From the NCBI GenBank assembly GCA_015232575.1, contig JADFZL010000004.1:78381-142380 (forward strand): a stretch of DNA of 64,000 nt, read 5' to 3'. The translations under genes and the position numbers were made by a program. Source of the stretch: Candidatus Rifleibacteriota bacterium. GTDB lineage: Bacteria; Muiribacteriota; Ozemobacteria; Ozemobacterales; Ozemobacteraceae. The notes under the pieces were generated by a model. That model did not search any database. It was not told the DNA's origin and saw only the letters and a program-made list of their open reading frames with translations. Positions 15,888 through 25,700 of the stretch are shown here, in pieces. Positions within the stretch are counted from its first letter, which is position 1. Each line of letters starts with the position of its first letter.

Positions 15888-17351
15888 TTACATATTGCGG
15901 GGTTTGTACTGTTCGAAGCTCTTCTTGTCGAAAGCACGTCTGTATGCTTCTTCCGGAACTATTCTCCGCGATTTAACGAGATCCATCAAAGCTTGATCCA
16001 TTGTCTGCATTCCAATCTGCTTGCTTGTCTGAAGGATTGAAATGAGCTGAAATGTTTTGTTTTCACGGATAAGATTTGCGACTGCCGGCGTATTTACAAG
16101 AATTTCAACTGCTACGACGCGGGAACTGCCATCAGCAGTAGGAATAAGCTGTTGCGCAATAATTCCCTGAAGTGCCTCTGCAAGCTGAGTTCTTATCTGA
16201 TCCTGCTGGTGTGATGGAAAGACATCGACTACTCTGTCCACTGTTTGAGGGGCTGATGGTGTGTGAAGAGTTGCAAAAACAAGATGTCCTGTCTCAGCTG
16301 CTGTTACGGCAAGAGAAATAGTTTCATAATCGCGCATTTCACCAACAAGGATTACATCCGGATCTTCTCGCAAGGCTGCTCTAAGAGCATTGGAAAAAGA
16401 TTTTGTACTTCCACCTACTTCTCTCTGATTGATAATGCATTTTTTATGCGGATGAACAAATTCGATAGGATCTTCAATTGTCAGAATGTGCTCCTGGCGT
16501 TCGTCATTTATCAGATCAATCATTGCTGCCAGAGTAGTAGATTTTCCTGAACCTGTCGGGCCAGTAACAAGAACAAGCCCCTTGTTTCTGCGTGCCAGAC
16601 TCGCCAGAATAGGTGGCAGATTAAGACTCTGAAGAGTTTTTATCGCATTTGGAATTACCCTGAATACTCCGCCTATTCCAAGACGGTTCTGGAAAATATT
16701 GCATCTGAACCTAGATACGCCAAAAATTTCATAGGAGATATCGAGCTCCCAGTCTCTTTCGAATCTGGCTCTCTGCTCATTTGTCAAAAATTCAAAAATA
16801 AGTTTTTGCGCGTAAGTATTTGTTAATGCTGGCAAATCAGTTGGCCACAGCTTTCCCTGAAGGCGCATCACTGGTGGTGAACCAACCGTAAGATGCAGAT
16901 CTGAACCCTTTTTTTGAACAATCAGTGCCAACAGATCGTTGATTGAATATTCGTCCTGATTTTTAGAAACCTGAGGCTGTCTGGGTGTTGCCATGCGAAA
17001 TTCTGACTGTGGCGGGAAGCCGGTTGGCGCAGATTGAGGTCCTCGCGGAGGCTGGAGCGGTTGTCCCGGAGGTTGTTGTGCGGGATGCTGGTGCAATGCT
17101 GGTTGTTGTGGATTATGCTGCTGTGGATTCGAGGGCGCAGCAGGCTGACCTGGCTGAACTGGCTGATTTGCAGGTCTAGCCGGAAAGCCGGTTGATGCTG
17201 GCGGAGCAGAGGGCCTTGGAGGTGTTAAAGTCGGTGGCTTAGGCTGCTGCGGTGCTGCGGGCTGTGGTGATGCCGGTTGTGAATCACCAGCTGCTTTGTC
17301 TGGGTTTTCGCCGCTGAATAATTTTCCAAAAAAACTTTCATTTTCACTCAT
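15888..17351 (-). CDS. pilT: PilT-type retraction ATPase with Pro/Gln-rich N-terminus
   Basis: A 487-residue hexameric cytoplasmic motor that powers pilus retraction and twitching. The first 130 residues hold a short acidic head (MSENESFFGKLFSG) and a long Pro/Gln/Ala-rich linker, absent from ordinary PilT proteins of about 350 residues. The PilT core follows: a PAS-like N-terminal domain, Walker A GPTGSGKST (264-272), the Asp box IEDPIEFVH (292-300), Walker B LREDPDVILVGEMRD (327-341) and the His box ATLHTPSA (360-367), all intact. The ATG at 17351 fits best; an in-frame TTG nine codons earlier has no better ribosome site. It lies 92 bases downstream of the PilB-like gene on the same strand, so the two may be co-transcribed. 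Confidence 0.92.
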   Translation of the reverse strand: MSENESFFGKLFSGENPDKAAGDSQPASPQPAAPQQPKPPTLTPPRPSAPPASTGFPARPANQPVQPGQPAAPSNPQQHNPQQPALHQHPAQQPPGQPLQPPRGPQSAPTGFPPQSEFRMATPRQPQVSKNQDEYSINDLLALIVQKKGSDLHLTVGSPPVMRLQGKLWPTDLPALTNTYAQKLIFEFLTNEQRARFERDWELDISYEIFGVSRFRCNIFQNRLGIGGVFRVIPNAIKTLQSLNLPPILASLARRNKGLVLVTGPTGSGKSTTLAAMIDLINDERQEHILTIEDPIEFVHPHKKCIINQREVGGSTKSFSNALRAALREDPDVILVGEMRDYETISLAVTAAETGHLVFATLHTPSAPQTVDRVVDVFPSHQQDQIRTQLAEALQGIIAQQLIPTADGSSRVVAVEILVNTPAVANLIRENKTFQLISILQTSKQIGMQTMDQALMDLVKSRRIVPEEAYRRAFDKKSFEQYKPRNM

Positions 17352-17443
17352 ATTTAATCTTCTACTTAAATTTTGCAATCCACAAATGCAATGACTCTAA
17401 AACCCTCATTTATCGTATAATAAGCCAAAATTCAGGTTCATTA

Positions 17444-19102
17444 TTAAAAATACCTCTGAAATTCATCAATGGAAGTCTCTCCCTTTGCAACAAGTGCAAG
17501 AGTCTGGTCTTCAAGACTTTCAACGTCATTTTTGCGGGCGAACTGTGAAATTGCCTGATAATTTTGCTTTTGAATCATCATTTGCCGCAATACTGCTGAG
17601 TTTGGAAGGAACTCAAAAAGCATTTTGCGACCAGAATAACCTGTTCCCTGGCATCCTTCGCAACCCTGTGGAGAATATGGCTGGGGTGAATCATTAAATG
17701 GACGCATTCTGTCGATTAACGCAGGATCACAATCGGCAGGTTTTCGGCAGACAGGGCATAATTTGCGTACAAGACGCATCGAAAGGAAACCACAAAGTGA
17801 AGTAGCGGTTACTACCATGTCTTCAGACAGATCATAAAGTTTACAGACGCTGCTTGAAACATCATGCGCAAGAAATGATGTCAACACAGTTTTTCCGCCA
17901 AGCGATGCGAATGCGATATCAAGTGCAGTTTTTGAGTCATCAAGATAATCAACATAAATCAGATCAGCATCAAGGCGTAATGCTACGTCCAGACCCTGTC
18001 TCATTGACATTACCGAATTTTTTCCTATCTGAATCTGAGTCATCCCGGGAAATGAAACATGCACCGGATCTTCGATTGTGACGATTTTATATTTCTCAAT
18101 ATCATAGCTGTTGAGGAGGTAATAGCTCATAGTAGTTCGCCCTGATTCCCTTGGACCAGATATGTACAATACACCATGATTTGATCTTATAAAAGAAGCA
18201 AGTTTTTTAAGATTCTCGTCTTCAGATTGAAGAATGGTCTTTGCAAGATTGCTCGAATCGGTGATTGAAAGAATTACCATTTCTCCGTTTACTGTCGGGT
18301 AAAAAATCGACTGGACATTAAGAGAACGTCCTGAAACTGACACGCGGAAATGCCCGACGCTGAAACCGCTCTTTTCGGTTTGTCCGGGGGCGATCTGTGA
18401 AAGTGTTTTCAGTTTTGCAAGAATTTCGCTGTGTAATTTAAGCGGAACTTCAAGTTTCCTTACAAGTGTCGAACATATTCTAAACCTTATTACAACGCCT
18501 TTTTCGGACGGTTCAAAATGTATTTTCTCGACCTTGTTAATTATAGCCTGTCCAAGGATATAGTTAATGACTTTTTCCGGAGATTCCATTCCTTTGGGGA
18601 TGGCTTTGCCATGAGAGTCAGGTACTTCTTCAGTCTCATCTTCGCTGCAGACTTTTCCTACTGATTCAGAATCGCCAAAAAGTGCTTTGTATGTTTGTTC
18701 AAAGTCGAAATTTGTGCAGATTGAAATGGAAATTTCAAATCCGGTCTGGCTTGCAAGCATATCAATAACATCAGTGTCGAGCGGATCGACCATGCAGATG
18801 CTCAGCTGCTTTCCGCTTTTATAAAGCGGAATAATTTTACGTTCCTTTATGTATTCAATTGAAACAAGCTCAAGAACTGACTTGTCAACAATTTCAGAAC
18901 TGAGGTGAATAAAAGAAACGTTCAACTGATTCCCGAGCGCCCAGATAATATCCTGCTCGGTGACGATGCCCATTTCAATCAGAGCCTGACCAAGCTTAAC
19001 TCCATTTGATTTCTGATAAGCCAGTGCCTGTGATAACTGCTCCTGAGTAATCAGGCTGCAGTCAATAAGCAAATCTCCAAGTCTTCTTTTTGTCTGATTC
19101 AT
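17444..19102 (-). CDS. PilB/GspE-like ATPase with degenerate nucleotide site
   Basis: A 552-residue protein with the architecture of the pilus extension ATPase. An N-terminal MshEN/GspE-N domain (1-140) contains the LGDLLIDCSLITQEQL and LGQALIEMGIVTEQDI repeats. A motor domain (165-440) and a tetracysteine zinc region (Cys449, Cys452, Cys481, Cys484) follow. The catalytic motifs are damaged: Walker A reads GPRESGRTT (316-324) with Arg for the essential Lys, and the Walker B region reads RLDADLIYVDYLDD instead of the usual DPDIIMVGEIRD. The Asp box IEDPVHV (343-349) is kept. The His-box counterpart is SFLAHD. It is therefore likely unable to hydrolyse ATP normally and may regulate or scaffold a true PilB encoded elsewhere. 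The ATG has AGAAGAG upstream. Confidence 0.85.
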   Translation of the reverse strand: MNQTKRRLGDLLIDCSLITQEQLSQALAYQKSNGVKLGQALIEMGIVTEQDIIWALGNQLNVSFIHLSSEIVDKSVLELVSIEYIKERKIIPLYKSGKQLSICMVDPLDTDVIDMLASQTGFEISISICTNFDFEQTYKALFGDSESVGKVCSEDETEEVPDSHGKAIPKGMESPEKVINYILGQAIINKVEKIHFEPSEKGVVIRFRICSTLVRKLEVPLKLHSEILAKLKTLSQIAPGQTEKSGFSVGHFRVSVSGRSLNVQSIFYPTVNGEMVILSITDSSNLAKTILQSEDENLKKLASFIRSNHGVLYISGPRESGRTTMSYYLLNSYDIEKYKIVTIEDPVHVSFPGMTQIQIGKNSVMSMRQGLDVALRLDADLIYVDYLDDSKTALDIAFASLGGKTVLTSFLAHDVSSSVCKLYDLSEDMVVTATSLCGFLSMRLVRKLCPVCRKPADCDPALIDRMRPFNDSPQPYSPQGCEGCQGTGYSGRKMLFEFLPNSAVLRQMMIQKQNYQAISQFARKNDVESLEDQTLALVAKGETSIDEFQRYF

Positions 19103-19144
19103 AGGTCTCTTCTTTTAGCAAAATTAAACATTTGAAAAAAAAAT

Positions 19145-19171
19145 CGCTGCTTCATTTTGAATGAAGCAGCG
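19145..19171 (-). terminator. Terminator of the HU gene
   Basis: CGCTGCTTCATT and AATGAAGCAGCG form a perfect 12-bp stem with a 3-base loop. A run of T follows on the minus strand, 15 bases past the stop. Confidence 0.9.
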
Positions 19172-19185
19172 TTAAATTGTCAAGC

Positions 19186-19527
19186 TTACTTTTTAGTATT
19201 TTTGCCGGTTGGAGTTTTGGTTGTTTTTGCTACTGGTTTAGCAGGTGCTTTTGCAGTATTTACAACTTCTCTGAGTTCTTTTCCAGGAACGAACTTAGCT
19301 ACTTCGGTGGCTGGAATCTGAATGGGTTCTTTTGTTCTCGGATTTACTCCGGTTCTTTCTTTTCTGGTAGCAACCTTGAAAGAACCAAATCCAACCAATT
19401 TCACTTCTTCTTTTTTAGACAAAGTGCCTTTGATTATTTCGAGAGTAGTCTCGAGTGCTTCTGACGCCTGTGCTTGTGTAAGCTGAGTTTTTCTGGAAAT
19501 TTCACGAACTAGTTCAAGTTTCTTCAC
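19186..19527 (-). CDS. hup: HU-family DNA-binding protein
   Basis: A 113-residue nucleoid protein that bends and compacts DNA as a dimer. The HU fold covers residues 1-92: MKKLELVREISRKTQ, the VGFGSFKVATRKERTG core and the DNA-contacting arm TGVNPRTKEPIQIPA with its intercalating Pro. A Lys/Thr/Ala/Pro-rich tail of about 20 residues (PAKPVAKTTKTPTGKNTKK) extends beyond the usual 90-residue length, as in some histone-H1-like HU variants. The start is GTG at 19527-19525, with AGGAGG nine bases upstream. It is monocistronic, with its own terminator. Confidence 0.95.
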   Translation of the reverse strand: MKKLELVREISRKTQLTQAQASEALETTLEIIKGTLSKKEEVKLVGFGSFKVATRKERTGVNPRTKEPIQIPATEVAKFVPGKELREVVNTAKAPAKPVAKTTKTPTGKNTKK

Positions 19528-19745
19528 TTGATGGATCCTCCTGAATAAGTATTGAAAAGGTTGACCTAAGCTTAACAGACATGAAATGGCTTGTCAATGG
19601 ATATTTTGATTTTTTTAAATTTTTTTTATCTTTTTCTTCAGATCAGGTAACATTTCTTCTTGAATTTCCCTCTGTTATGCTCATTAATACAGCGTTTCAT
19701 GACTTGTCTCCTATGTTGTTATGGAGCGCCACTTTGAATGGATTT

Positions 19746-22700
19746 CTAAATAATTGAAATAACAGAACCGTCTGATTTGCAGATTTTCTTCTTCAGAAGA
19801 AGAGTGATTCCTTCCTGATACAAATTTTTGATTTTAGCCGAAGGTCTTTTGAAACCGTTTACTACAGCTGCTTCTCGAAGAAGAATTTCAACCGGAAGGC
19901 CAATTGCAGATTTCAGGACTTCACAAATAGCAGAAGCGCGTTCTTCTATGCAGATTGTTTCCGGGGCGCGGAATTGCTGATCTTCATCAGAATAACAGCG
20001 GGCTGGTGGAAGTTTCTCAAAATCGTTGTTGAATTGCCAGACGAATGGCGGCAGATACACCCATTTTTCAGCATTAGACGGATCGGTAAGAATTGCAACT
20101 ACTTCCTGATTTATTCTGTCAGTAAATCTCCCGATTTCAAATGCTTCCATGATGCGGCGTGCGAGAAGTTCCTGGTGAATCGGTCCTTCCTTTTGAATAA
20201 TCTGAACGGCAAGAGATATTGTTTTGTCAAGATATCTCCGTTGTCCAAAGGCTTCACTTCTTCCAATTCTTGGCACCGGAAACCTCTGATACGATGGAAC
20301 AGTGCGCTTTTTCTGCGATGCAGGTTCTGGTTCAGAATTCTCCTCAGAAGATATTGTACTGATATCATTGTTTTCAAAAAAATCGCTTTTCTCATCTTCC
20401 GAAACAGGGTCTATTTCAAAATTTCGCCCAATTGGAGCGATACTGTCATTTTTTTCACATTCTTCAATTACTTTTAGAATCTTTCTAATTTGAGCATCTG
20501 GAGCAATAAGCCATTCAGGACTCCAGATTCGAAGAACCTGCCACCCGAGACTTTCAAGAACTTCACCACGAAGTCTTTCTCTGTCACGGGCTGTTAGACC
20601 GGAAGCGTAATATTCACTGTCAAGTTCGATTCCAAGAACATACTTGTCAATATCTTTCTTTGATGATTTGACCCCGATATCAACGCGATATTCAGAAAAA
20701 CCTACTGACAGGTCGCATTTCCAGCCGGCTTTTCCGATTCGTTCAGCAATTTCTGTCGCAATAGAGTCTGTTCTCATTTTAAATCTGTTATCAGATTCTG
20801 GCTGTACAATTGAATTATTCGTTTGGTAATCTGACTTGCCAGAAGTTTTAGAAGTGTTTGCAGCGACAAATTTCAGAAAGCTTTTGAAACATTCAACTCC
20901 CTTAGATCTTGTTCGCGACAGATCAAGCATTTCCGGACGGAGAGAAGTTATCAGTTCAAGCTTGAAACGTGCTCTGGTAATAGCAACGTTTAATCTCCGC
21001 TCTCCGCCTTCTCTGTTTAAGGGACCGAAATTCAGACTTACACTGCCTTCAGAGTCTGGACCATAAGTTGTTGAAAAAATTATAATATCGCGTTCGTCAC
21101 CTTGTACATTTTCCAGATTCTTAACAAAAACTGGCTCAGGAACACGTGAAGAGAAAAATACTTCCAGGGCTGGTTTTTTGATTCGAATTTCTTCAAGCAG
21201 GTCTTCAATAAGAGTCTGCTGAGCCTGGTTAAAAGTTACAATTCCAATAGAAAAATGGCTGGTGGATGAATTTTCAAGCAATTCACAAACTCTCGAAACG
21301 GTTTTTTCTGCTTCAATACGATTAGTCCGTGATTTTCCTCTGTCAAATATTCCAGAAACAAACTTCAGTGCGACACCCATTTCATTTCGCTTTTCTGAAG
21401 CCGGAAAGGTCACCAGTTTTCCATCATAAAAATTCTTGTTACTGAATGCAATAAGACTTTCATCGCGGCTTCGATAGTGCCATTTCAGCATTATTGATGG
21501 AACTCCTGAAGCCGTGCATTCATCAAGAATACTTTCGAGATCATGTATCAGCAGTTCTTCTGCTACAGAACCTGAGTATTGTTCTCCATCGTGTGAAACA
21601 TTGAAAAATGATGTAGGCGGAAGCTGTCTGCTGTCACCAACTATCACAGTCTGTTTTGCTCTTGCGACTGCACCAATTGAGTCGTAGGGAGTTATCTGCG
21701 AAGCTTCGTCAAATATTACAAGATCAAATATTTCAAGAGTTGGCGGCAAAAACTGCGCAACAGAAAGCGGAGACATCATGAAACAGGGTTTCAGTTTTCC
21801 AACAAGATTGGGAATTCTTTCGAAAAGCTTTCTTATTGGAAGGTTATTACGCTTCTTTTTTGCTTCCTTGAGAAGTATTCCAACTTCAGATGAATCATGA
21901 ACTGCTCCGAATCTGCTGGGTCTCAAGGCTGATGTTGTCGCGAGAACCTTTTCTGCACCGCATGATATGACAAGGCGATCGTTTGTCTGGAATTCTTCGA
22001 GAATCAGATCACCCTTTGAACCCTGGAATTTTTTCAGAAGACTCTCGTCATAATACTTTTCAAATCTCGCATTGAAAAAACTTTTCTCATAAACTTTAAC
22101 CAGATCAGATGCGTTGACTTTGCCTGTAAAATATGCAGAAGTAATGAATCCGAGCCCAATTCCTTCTGCTTCAAGGCAAAGGGAAATAAATGTTGTCCAT
22201 GGACGAACAGAGTGTATGTTATCAGCCCAGCCTGCGAGGGAAGACCAGAGGAGTGAAGACGATGGAAAAGCGTTTTCAGAACCAAATTTTTTCAACCGGT
22301 CAATTTTCAATTCCAGACAAAGCTTTTCAAACAGTGATAGAAAATCCTTCAGTGCTTCACGAAGAGGCTTGGCTGACAGAGATAATTTCTTCGTCAATTC
22401 TTCAGTCGGGAAGTCGAGCATTCTTATGTTCAGATCCTCTGACTCTGATTTCCATGCTCTGCAGAATGATACAAGATTTCCAATAAAAGAAGGATCAATT
22501 TTTTCTCCATCTGTTTCTGAGCCAAATGTTTCATTGAGAAAAATCTCTTCCTTTTTTAAATATGAGTCTAATAGCTTGATTTTAAATACATTTTCCAGAT
22601 CATCGATGATTTCCGGAATTGAGGGCAATTGTACATTTGAATGTGCAGATATCTCTGAAAAAGTCTCCCGCAGGTTCCACCACCTAATTATAAAGAACTT

Positions 22701-25700
22701 GTCCTGGTTTTCACGAAGAACTTTGAGCAGTTTCTCAATATTATTAAGCCCCAGAATTGATTCGCTGTATTTGGTGCGAAGGCGCCCAAAGCGGTCTGCT
22801 CTTTCCATCGCTAACGAATGAATTTTGTCGAATCGTTTTAATACAGGCTTCAATTCTGTTTTTCGACACAATTTTCCGGCATATTCCGGAACTCCGGATT
22901 CAATTAAATCAAGAATGCGCGAAATTTTCAGAACTTCTTCAAATGAAAAGGCTCTTTTTTCCTCAACGGTCTGGGAAATGCTGTGTATAATTGATAGTAA
23001 TTTTTCCAGAGAGGTTCTGGTCTGGCCGATGCGTTCTTCTATCTGTCTGACAAGTGATGGACTCCAGTTATCAAGGTTGCTTCCCCACCATGGATGTTCA
23101 GAAATCAGACCATCAGTCCATTCTAGCTCATTTATCACTCCGAAAATCTTGACAAGACATTCAATTCTTTTCGAGTGTTGAGAAAATGTAACTTCAAGTG
23201 GGTTCTCTTTTGAAAATGGAATGAGTGGAATTTCTTTCAGAACATTCATCTTTAAAAAAGTCTGATAATTGGATATTTCGAGGCAATCCGGTATGTGAAG
23301 AAAGTCGGAATATGCATTGAGTTTGCTTTTGTTTTTGTCTGCTTTTTCGCATGCAATGCCGAATTCTTTTGGAATAACGCATGGATGTATTTCCATGACT
23401 CTTGCCAGTTCAACGGCAACTTCACGCTTACCAGCTTTTGCTCCGTGAATTTCAAGAATCAGATCACGCAGACCCAACTTTTTGAGCCTGTCAGCAACAA
23501 CTTCAAGCGCCGCTTTCTTTTCTGAAACAAACAGCACTTTTTTTCCGGATGCAATAAAATCGGCAATAATATTGGCAATAGTCTGTGATTTACCTGTACC
23601 CGGCGGACCCTGAAGTACAAAGTTGTGTCCGTTTCTGGCTGCTTCAATAGCGCATAGTTGGCTTCCATCAGCTGAAAGAACAAGATTTGAATCTATTGAA
23701 GGTTTTTCTCTGTCAAGAATTCTGACATCAGGAAATTGAATATTGCTGAAAGTGTCACCAATTCCACCATTCAGCAGATGGCTGAGAAGCGGGTTCTTTA
23801 AAAGATGCTGGTAATTCGAGTCAAGATCATACCACATCAGGAATTTACTGAACGAAAAAAATGTCAGAACAGCCTTTTTAATGATTGAAAATCCCGGATT
23901 TCTCAATATCTGATGTTGTACAAATTCAAAAACGGTTTCAATGTCGATGCCATTATCGTCTTCTGGAAGGGTGTTTAATTGGGAAAAATCCATGCCATAT
24001 AAAAATCTGAGCTTTTCAGAAAGAGTTTCATTGAATCGGGGTTCTTCGTCTTTAATTTTGATTGAATATCTGCCCTTCATGTCATTTCTGATGATATCTA
24101 CAGGGTAAAGAATAATTGGAGCAAGTCTGTCTGAATTGGAATCGGGTTCACGCCAGTTGAGAAAACCAAGTGCAAGAAAAAGTGTGCTTGTGCCGGTTTC
24201 TTCCTGTTCTGACCGGAAATATCTGTACAATTCGCGAAGTCTCAGAATGAATTTTTCACGCGGAAGATTTGTCAGAATTTTTCCTGCTGCAAGAAGATTA
24301 TTGCGTTGTGCAGCTTTGAATTCGTCAATGCCTCTTCCAGCCATTGCTTCCTTCGTTCTCGGGTCGCCCGGATCGACGGAAATTTCAGGTTCCAGAAGAA
24401 TTTCGTCACCGGAGGAAAGAATGTCTTCTATTTTTGAGATATCAAGATCTTCAAACATAAGGCAGCGGCTCTTTGTTTCTCTGAAATTCAGAAGGCGATT
24501 CCGCATTGAAAGGTCAAGCAGTTTTTCTTTCCATTTATCAATTCTTGTGTTTTTTCTGGATTCAGGTTGATCAGAAGAATTCAGAGCAGGGTTTTCCCGG
24601 GATTGCTCTGTATATTGATCTTGTGTCTGCTGTTGCATTTTAACATTTACAGATTTTCCTTCAAAAGTGCTGTTTGCAGACAATTCTGCCGGATAAGTGC
24701 TGTTGCTTCTAACTGGCAGAGGAAGAATTCCGGCAAGTCTGGCAGATCTTACATCTATTGCAATAGAGATGCCAGTTTCTGCTATCTGCTTATCGACGAT
24801 AGTACATGCTTCTTTGAAATCGATATCTGATTCAGATATCGATGCTGATGAATCAAAGGCAATGATATCACCACTTTGAATCAGTTTTGAAATCGTTTCA
24901 GAATCGTCTGTTACTGTCACCTGAAAATGATCATTTACAGCCCATACTGCCGGGACAGCATGATCGGGAAACATAAGTATTACCGGATTAAATCCCATCT
25001 GTTCCAGGGCAGCAGCCATCATTACCGTAATATCAAGGCAAGTGCCGGTGCGTGATTTGATAATTTCCTCGGGAAAGCGAATCTTCTGTCCGGTCTTTTC
25101 ATAAGATGCAGGCGGAAGGGAATAGGTAATGGAATATTTCCGGGGAACAAGATAAAGCGCCTGAACTATTTCTCTGACTCTGTCGCGGCTTGTTTTGTCG
25201 TAACCTGAGAATGCTGCACTTTTTCCATTTTCCAGAAGTACTTCTTTTGTTTTCATTAATACATCAGAAATTGCCGGATCATTCGGAAGTACAAAAGATA
25301 CGCCAATTTCCTGAAAACGCGAGCGGTCCCACTCGTTGTATGCGAGAATATCTACTGGAAAACTTCTGGAAATCAATAACTTCTCATTCTGAAAGATTTT
25401 CGCAGTAATAGACGACTTTTCTCGTTCGCGCACTCTCATGAGTTCTTCGCGTTTGAATTTCAAATCAGCTTTAATATCGTCGAGCAGTTCATCGGGTTTT
25501 ATGTCGCGCAGATGAATTTCATTAATAGCTGATAAATCTTCGTTAATATAGAGGTGAATCTGAAGATTGACAAAAATGTCAGGTGAATTGTTTTTGAGGC
25601 GTATATTGCTGACAACTGGAATTCCGTTGTATTCCATTGCCCATGATACAGTTCTGGAATATTCGATATCCAATTGAAGTGGGAAATTTGAATTCCTGTC

